Assembly (NCBI GenBank): GCA_018335795.1
Contig: JAGXRP010000077.1
Location: forward strand, 62,001 to 126,000
DNA: 64,000 nt
Direction of reading: 5' to 3'
From: Desulfobulbaceae bacterium
Lineage (GTDB): Bacteria > Bacteroidota > Ignavibacteria > Kapaibacteriales > UBA2268
The first letter of the stretch is position 1; each line of letters opens with the position of its first letter. Below, in pieces: positions 58,541 to 64,000 of this stretch. The translations under genes were made by a program, and so were the position numbers. Below the pieces are notes generated by a model, which worked only from the letters and a program-made list of their open reading frames with translations, was not told the origin of the DNA and did no database searches.

Positions 58541-58930
58541 TTAACGTTTAGAGAATTGGAAGCGTTTACGAGCTTTTTTCTGACCGTATTTCTTACGTTC
58601 AACCATTCTCGGGTCACGAGTCATCAGACCTGCTTGGCGGAGTGGCGAACGCATTTCTTCGTCGTACTCGACCAATGCTCTTGCTATACCGAGTTGGATA
58701 GCGCCTGTTTGACCGGAGATACCACCACCACGTACAGTGACGCTGACGTCAAATTTACCTTCGGTGCCTGTAACCATGAACGGTTTAACGGCTTCAATTC
58801 TATTTAGGTCCACCGGGAAATAAGTGTCGAATTCACGCTTATTCACATAAACTTTTCCTGTTCCGGGAGTAACCATTCTAACTTGTGCTACGGATGTTTT
58901 TCTTCTTCCGGTTGCTGTGAGTGCTTTCAT
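58541..58930 (-). CDS. rpsI: 30S ribosomal protein S9
   Basis: 129 aa; [15 protein letters not shown]-term [18 protein letters not shown]. Confidence 0.97.
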   Translation of the reverse strand: MKALTATGRRKTSVAQVRMVTPGTGKVYVNKREFDTYFPVDLNRIEAVKPFMVTGTEGKFDVSVTVRGGGISGQTGAIQLGIARALVEYDEEMRSPLRQAGLMTRDPRMVERKKYGQKKARKRFQFSKR

Positions 58931-58950
58931 AAATTATTATCCCTATATTA

Positions 58951-59403
58951 CTATTTGTATTTCAATTCTAAATTTCTTGGCTTTTGAGCTTCGTGTGGAT
59001 GCTCATTACCGACATAGATTTTCAATTTCTTGATTATCTGTCTACCAAGTCTGTTTTTGGGCAACATACCTTTGATGGAATGTTCGAGAACTCTTTCAGG
59101 TTTTGTATTCATAACATCCTTGAAAGTATCCAATCTCACACCACCCGGATAGCCCGAATGCCTGAAGTAAGTCTTTTGTGCGGGACGTTTACCCTGCAAC
59201 ATAATCTTTTCTGCATTTAAAATAACAACGAAATCACCGTTATCCACATGAGGTGTAAAAGTTGCTTTATGCTTTCCGCGCAATAAAATTGCAACTTGTG
59301 TAGATAACCTTCCGACAGTTTGTTCGGATGCGTCAATTACCCACCAATCTCTTGTTACGTCTTCTTTACGTAACGACTTCGTCATCTTTGCTGAAGGTAC
59401 CAC
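58951..59403 (-). CDS. rplM: 50S ribosomal protein L13
   Basis: 150 aa; WWVIDASEQTVGRLSTQVA, HSGYPGGVR, GMLPKNRLGR. Confidence 0.97.
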   Translation of the reverse strand: MVPSAKMTKSLRKEDVTRDWWVIDASEQTVGRLSTQVAILLRGKHKATFTPHVDNGDFVVILNAEKIMLQGKRPAQKTYFRHSGYPGGVRLDTFKDVMNTKPERVLEHSIKGMLPKNRLGRQIIKKLKIYVGNEHPHEAQKPRNLELKYK

Positions 59404-59493
59404 TTAAATCTCCAAATAAATCACAATCAATACAGTTTACAAAAATAGTAATATTAGCTGAACTGACAAAAATAATTTTTCAACAATTTGTGA

Positions 59494-61335
59494 CTAATAT
59501 ATTTCAAACAGCCTACGAAGTATATCTTCACTTTTTATTATAATTCCTATTTTGAGTCCGTCAGCTGTAAACAGTGGGTTCTCGCAATCCAACAAATCTG
59601 TTACCAATTGAGTTTGCTCAGTTTCGTTAAGTAAAGTATTATACGAAATTGAAGATTTTTTGGCAAATTTTATCAGAACTTGTTCAAATTGTTTATCGGT
59701 GCTGAGATTTTTTTCTTCGCTTAGTTCGTGGATTAGCTCTTTAAATATGATGGATTCTTTGCCTTGAACAATATATTGAGGCACGGAATTAATACTCAGG
59801 ATGTCGTTGTCTAAATCAAACTCAAATCCTATGGTATTCAAGTCCTTTCGGATTTTGCTTACTACGCCCATTTCTACCGGCGTGAGCGTAACTACAAGAG
59901 GAAAAATCAGTATTTGCACAGCTCGTGAAGCGGAATTTGATGCGGATTTGCGGATTTTTTCAAAAATTATTTTTCGCGAAGCACGAGATTGGTCTATTAT
60001 GAATAATCCTCCATTGAAGTCGGCTAAGACAAATTTACCATCAATTTGCATTGTTTTCCCGAATTTTCGCTGTTCGGGATTATCGTTCAAATCTAATTGT
60101 AAAGCTTTTTCGCCGTTTTTTCGTTCGAAAATTTCATCGTATGCTGAACGCCAATTTGCTCCCGACAATGAGCCGTGAGATGAGAATTCCTTTCTTGTAG
60201 GGTAATCATTGTAGTGCCGATTATGATTTTCGATGATTTCTCCGGTCACTGTATTGACCAAAATCTTTTCTCCCTTTTCATTGTCCCGTGTGCTAATGAA
60301 AGGTGAATTGGATGCTACGAGGTCAGGCACAAATACAGGAGCCAAATCATTTTCGGACAAAGTGTTTGCCACAGAATTCATAAGTAAATTATAAATGTAT
60401 CGCTCATCTTCAAATTTGACTTCATGTTTCTGTGGGTGCACATTGACGTCAACTTTTGAAAAATCAATAGTCATATTAATAATGAATAGCGGCTTTTGAT
60501 TCTTTTCAAGCAGATGTTCGTAAGCTGAAAAGACAGCATGATTGAGCGATGGCGAAAATATTGGTCGCCGATTTAGGTAGAGATACTGCCCTGAGCGATT
60601 TTGCCTGGATAGTGATGGTTTGCCTATATGACCTTCAAAGCTAATATAATCGTTTTTGAAATTAATCGGAATAACTTCAGCGGCGTAGTGTTCGCCTAAT
60701 ATTTGAGCAATTCGTTCGATTGCATCTTGCTTTGGCGAATCGAATATCAAATTATCATCATCATAAAAAGTGAATCGGATTTCGGGATATGCTAATGCGA
60801 TTTTTGTAATCGTGTCGGATATATGTCTAAATTCTGTCAGATTGGATTTGAGAAATTTACGCCGAGCAGGAACATTGAAAAAAAGATTTCGGACGATTAT
60901 CTGAGTGCCTTTGTCGCAATTTACAGGTTCGATAGCAATTTTGGAATTCGGTTCGGCAATGAGTTTGTAACCAAATTTGTCAATTTCGCGTTTAGTTTTG
61001 ATTTCTACATGTGAAACCGAACAAATTGATGCAAGAGCCTCTCCCCTGAATCCGAAAGTTCTAATTTCATCTAAATCGCTGACTGAAAGAATTTTGCTTG
61101 TAGCATGACGGCGGACGCTCAAGGCAAGGTCTGTTTCGGACATTCCTCTGCCATTGTCAATAACGTGAATGAGTGATTTGCCGGCATTTTTGACAAATAT
61201 GCCAATACTGTCAGCGCCGGCATCAATCGAATTTTCGACTAATTCCTTCACTACAGATTCGGGACGTTGCACAACCTCACCTGCGGCAATTTGGTTAGCA
61301 ATGAAATCAGGTAATATTTTTATGTAATTTTCCAA
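59494..61335 (-). CDS. mutL: DNA mismatch repair protein MutL
   Basis: 613 aa; IKILPDFIANQIAAGEVVQRPESVVKELVENSIDAGA, TFGFRGEALASI. Confidence 0.97.
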   Translation of the reverse strand: MENYIKILPDFIANQIAAGEVVQRPESVVKELVENSIDAGADSIGIFVKNAGKSLIHVIDNGRGMSETDLALSVRRHATSKILSVSDLDEIRTFGFRGEALASICSVSHVEIKTKREIDKFGYKLIAEPNSKIAIEPVNCDKGTQIIVRNLFFNVPARRKFLKSNLTEFRHISDTITKIALAYPEIRFTFYDDDNLIFDSPKQDAIERIAQILGEHYAAEVIPINFKNDYISFEGHIGKPSLSRQNRSGQYLYLNRRPIFSPSLNHAVFSAYEHLLEKNQKPLFIINMTIDFSKVDVNVHPQKHEVKFEDERYIYNLLMNSVANTLSENDLAPVFVPDLVASNSPFISTRDNEKGEKILVNTVTGEIIENHNRHYNDYPTRKEFSSHGSLSGANWRSAYDEIFERKNGEKALQLDLNDNPEQRKFGKTMQIDGKFVLADFNGGLFIIDQSRASRKIIFEKIRKSASNSASRAVQILIFPLVVTLTPVEMGVVSKIRKDLNTIGFEFDLDNDILSINSVPQYIVQGKESIIFKELIHELSEEKNLSTDKQFEQVLIKFAKKSSISYNTLLNETEQTQLVTDLLDCENPLFTADGLKIGIIIKSEDILRRLFEIY

Positions 61336-61398
61336 TTTTTAAATTTAGCAATAATTTTCCTACCGTTTTCCACAAATGTTGCACTTTTTGCAAATCAT

Positions 61399-61860
61399 GT
61401 GCTCAAACAAATTAAAACAATAGTCTCCAAAAACGTCTTATTTTATAAAAAGACAATAAATATGAAAAGTATATATGATAAGACGGTTGATGTGTTGATG
61501 TTCAGAGAAGGCTCTGACGAGGATAGCAACTCAACAACGCCAATAATAACTACCGGCTCAATAGTTTGGGGCGTATTATTGCGAGCTACAATAGTTTTGA
61601 TTGCTTTCTTTTTTGTTATGGATTCAATTAGAGGTAACGACTATTGGTGGGTATCTCTGTTTTTCATTTGGGCATTCGTAGCTTTTCCTGCATACCGCCA
61701 ATATGAAAAATATGCAAAACGCATTGAAAATTTCGTTGAAGAAACTCTTTGTGGCTCATGTATTCATTTCAACAAAGGAGCACAAAGTTGCAACATTTAT
61801 GATGAACACGTCAGCAAAGATTACATACCTTGTGAAGGCGAAAGCTGGGAACCACGATAA
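61399..61860 (+). CDS. Small membrane protein with Cys-rich C-terminal tail
   Basis: 153 aa (start more likely ATG 61462); two hydrophobic segments; CGSCIHFNKGAQSCNIYDEHVSKDYIPCEGESWEPR. Confidence 0.65.
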   Translation: MLKQIKTIVSKNVLFYKKTINMKSIYDKTVDVLMFREGSDEDSNSTTPIITTGSIVWGVLLRATIVLIAFFFVMDSIRGNDYWWVSLFFIWAFVAFPAYRQYEKYAKRIENFVEETLCGSCIHFNKGAQSCNIYDEHVSKDYIPCEGESWEPR

Positions 61861-61862
61861 AA

Positions 61863-63203
61863 TCACTCTACAATTTTAGTCAATTTGAAAATGCCTTTGG
61901 TTTGAGATTCAAAATAAAATGTCTTACCTAATGATGAATATCTCCAAACATCGAAGCTCTGAGCATTTATCAATTCTTTTTTCATATTATCGGGCAAACC
62001 GAATAGTATATAGATTTTTCCTTTATCGGTTTTAGAGCCATCACGTTGAGTCAAAGTTTGAAAATTGAAGAATGCATAATCTACTCTGCTGAAATATTGA
62101 GTCAAAGCCTCATTGTAGGGGGTCAACGGTGTTGGGTCTTTAGATTTCCAAAATTCGAGAAACTTTTTCCGTTTTTCCTCTTTGTTTCCTGAATTCATTA
62201 ACTCAAAAGCCTCGTCTGAAAGCAAATAGAATGTCGAATTTATAGCATAATCCAAATCTCGTAAAGACAATGGCATATCGTGCCAAAGCACTTTAAACTC
62301 AATCAAGGATGTATCGCGTGAACCATCTTTATAAACCGCTAAGGTATAATCACCCGGCAACAAAGACTGTTCGGGCAATTCGAGACGCAACATACCGTAA
62401 TTCAAATCAAACAATTTGTCCGTAAAATCTGCTATTTTTATGAAAAGTGGTTCTTCGTTCATTACAAGCCCATCAGATTGAATTAATTCCATTCTACCAC
62501 TTAATTTGAAATCATCAACATTGTAAAGCATTTCGGAATTAGCTTTACTTTGGAGAATAAAATTGAAACTATCGAAATCAGTTGAATATGACAAAGGGAG
62601 CAAAATTGTTGAATTTTCAGCTGAAAATGCAACATTTCCACCCAGAATGAATGGATAATAGATGTAGTCACTAATTCCGGCATTTTTAGTTACAAATACT
62701 GGGTTTGAAATCAATGGTTTTCGAGAAAAGTCTTCCGGGTTCAACTTTAAATCAATCGAATGTGTTTTTTTATCGTACGAATCTAATAATGAAATCGAGG
62801 AATTGTATGACCCGGGCATCATATTGAATTGGACATATCCAATCGCGAATTTATCTTTCGATTCTGTGTCATCATAATTATTCACATGAATTGTGTCTTT
62901 CCATCTGATTCTGTTTCTGATAATTCCATCTGAATCCTTAATTATTATTTCAAGTGATGGAGTGGCGAAAAAATGGTTTTCTTTGTCATTTGAATTAGAT
63001 TTGATAAAACCAAGAGTATGATGAACAATTTTGAACATCAGTGTGACTTCAATCGAATCATTGTCGGCAATCGGCTGATAGAATGATTCTGCATACATTT
63101 TCGTTCCGTAAGAATAGTATGAGCTTCTGTCGGAAAATCCTTGGGCAATGCTTTGCAAGTGGAATAGAAAAATCATTGAAATTATCGTTAGTGTAAGTTT
63201 CAT
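61863..63203 (-). CDS. GWxTD-domain protein
   Basis: 446 aa; signal peptide; C-terminal YFSRVDYAFFNFQTLTQRDGSKTDKGKIYILFGLPDN pattern. Confidence 0.8.
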   Translation of the reverse strand: MKLTLTIISMIFLFHLQSIAQGFSDRSSYYSYGTKMYAESFYQPIADNDSIEVTLMFKIVHHTLGFIKSNSNDKENHFFATPSLEIIIKDSDGIIRNRIRWKDTIHVNNYDDTESKDKFAIGYVQFNMMPGSYNSSISLLDSYDKKTHSIDLKLNPEDFSRKPLISNPVFVTKNAGISDYIYYPFILGGNVAFSAENSTILLPLSYSTDFDSFNFILQSKANSEMLYNVDDFKLSGRMELIQSDGLVMNEEPLFIKIADFTDKLFDLNYGMLRLELPEQSLLPGDYTLAVYKDGSRDTSLIEFKVLWHDMPLSLRDLDYAINSTFYLLSDEAFELMNSGNKEEKRKKFLEFWKSKDPTPLTPYNEALTQYFSRVDYAFFNFQTLTQRDGSKTDKGKIYILFGLPDNMKKELINAQSFDVWRYSSLGKTFYFESQTKGIFKLTKIVE

Positions 63204-63206
63204 TTT

Positions 63207-63653
63207 TTATACTCCGTATTCATCAAGGAAGTCTCGTAAAATCAAGGCAGCGGCTATTTTATCTTTTTGCCCTTTTTCACTTCTCGTACTTTTCTTTTTC
63301 CCGATTTCAATCATAGTTTCAGTAGCCCTTTGTGAAGTAAAAGATTCATCAATCGTAAAGACGTCAAAGTCAGGATTTTGTGACAATTTGTTGATGAAAT
63401 TGAAAAGCTTCCTCCTGAATGATTCATTTTCGATATGCCAAATTGGAACACCAACAACAATATGCTTAATATTCAGTTCAGCGAGTTTTGAATTCAAAAG
63501 TCCCCAAAATTTGGGCGAATGATAATCTAAGGTATCAAAAGGAGTGATGCTGATATGGAGTTCGTCGCAATAAGCAAACCCGACTCGTTTCAAACCAAAA
63601 TCAATCGCTGCGACTCTTTTACCGATAATATTTGGGTTATTCTGCTCTTTCAT
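63207..63653 (-). CDS. ruvX: RuvX/YqgF-family Holliday junction resolvase-like / pre-16S rRNA nuclease
   Basis: 148 aa; VAAIDFGLKRVGFAYCDE, IVVGVPIW, TIDESFTSQRAT, KDKIAAALILRDFL. Confidence 0.92.
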   Translation of the reverse strand: MKEQNNPNIIGKRVAAIDFGLKRVGFAYCDELHISITPFDTLDYHSPKFWGLLNSKLAELNIKHIVVGVPIWHIENESFRRKLFNFINKLSQNPDFDVFTIDESFTSQRATETMIEIGKKKSTRSEKGQKDKIAAALILRDFLDEYGV

Positions 63654-64000
63654 GGAGTTTTATTGATGTTTTAGGAGGAATTATCGGGAAAATGAATCTA
63701 CATTCAGTCCCGACTCCAATTTCGGAATTAATTTCAAGCTTGCCACCATGCAATTCTACAACATGTTGCATAATCATTGTGCCGATGCCACTACCACCTG
63801 TTTTGCGACCGGTTGTGAAATATGGAATCATCATTTTAGCCAAAGTTTCAGGTGTCATACCTTTGCCGTTGTCTTTGATGGTGATTTCGACATTTGCATT
63901 TTTACGCATTGCATTGATTTGAATCAAACCATTTCGATTATCGGTGGCTTTGATTGAATTTTCGATTGCATTGCGAATTGCTCTGATAATTTTTGCTTTA
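63637..64000 (-). CDS. Histidine kinase C-terminal (HATPase_c) domain, partial at right edge
   Basis: Open to base 64000: KAKIIRAIRNAIENSIKATDNRNGLIQINAMRKNANVEITIKDNGKGMTPETLAKMMIPYFTTGRKTGGSGIGTMIMQHVVELHGG. Confidence 0.9.
   Translation of the reverse strand, partial: KAKIIRAIRNAIENSIKATDNRNGLIQINAMRKNANVEITIKDNGKGMTPETLAKMMIPYFTTGRKTGGSGIGTMIMQHVVELHGGKLEINSEIGVGTECRFIFPIIPPKTSIKLHERAE

Overview
The 64 kb window is mostly housekeeping chromosome from what looks like a Bacteroidota/Chlorobi-type bacterium. Lineage is inferred from type IX secretion (T9SS) C-terminal domains, a TTTG/TAnnTTTG promoter and gene content; it was not verified. Readable modules are: uppP, pepT, an HDOD/histidine-kinase signalling set, ftsH plus a repeat protein, a TetR-TolC-MFP-RND efflux operon, purL, gdhA, a partial cytochrome c maturation (Ccm) cluster, an RsbV/RsbW pair, NnrD/E, T9SS cargo proteins, a rhodanese/pth locus, frr-pyrH-tsf-rpsB, rpsI-rplM, mutL and ruvX. 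I did not find a convincing self-contained new defence or mobile system, and no CRISPR array. The best leads are: (1) a peptidyl-tRNA hydrolase fused in frame to a complete S9 prolyl oligopeptidase; (2) a protein with five repeats at an exact 231-bp (77-aa) period next to ftsH; (3) a GAF / PPDK-type ATP-grasp / nucleotidyltransferase protein; (4) a decayed tyrosine recombinase beside tRNA-Leu with three ATTGNCAC direct repeats, absent from the ORF track; (5) intergenic inverted repeats built from 9-bp units and a second dispersed 15-bp palindrome; (6) palindromic repeats inserted in frame in T9SS sorting-domain coding sequence; (7) a 47-aa CcmD-like ORF below the ORF-track cutoff; (8) an ABC-2 permease split by a one-base frameshift at a homopolymer.
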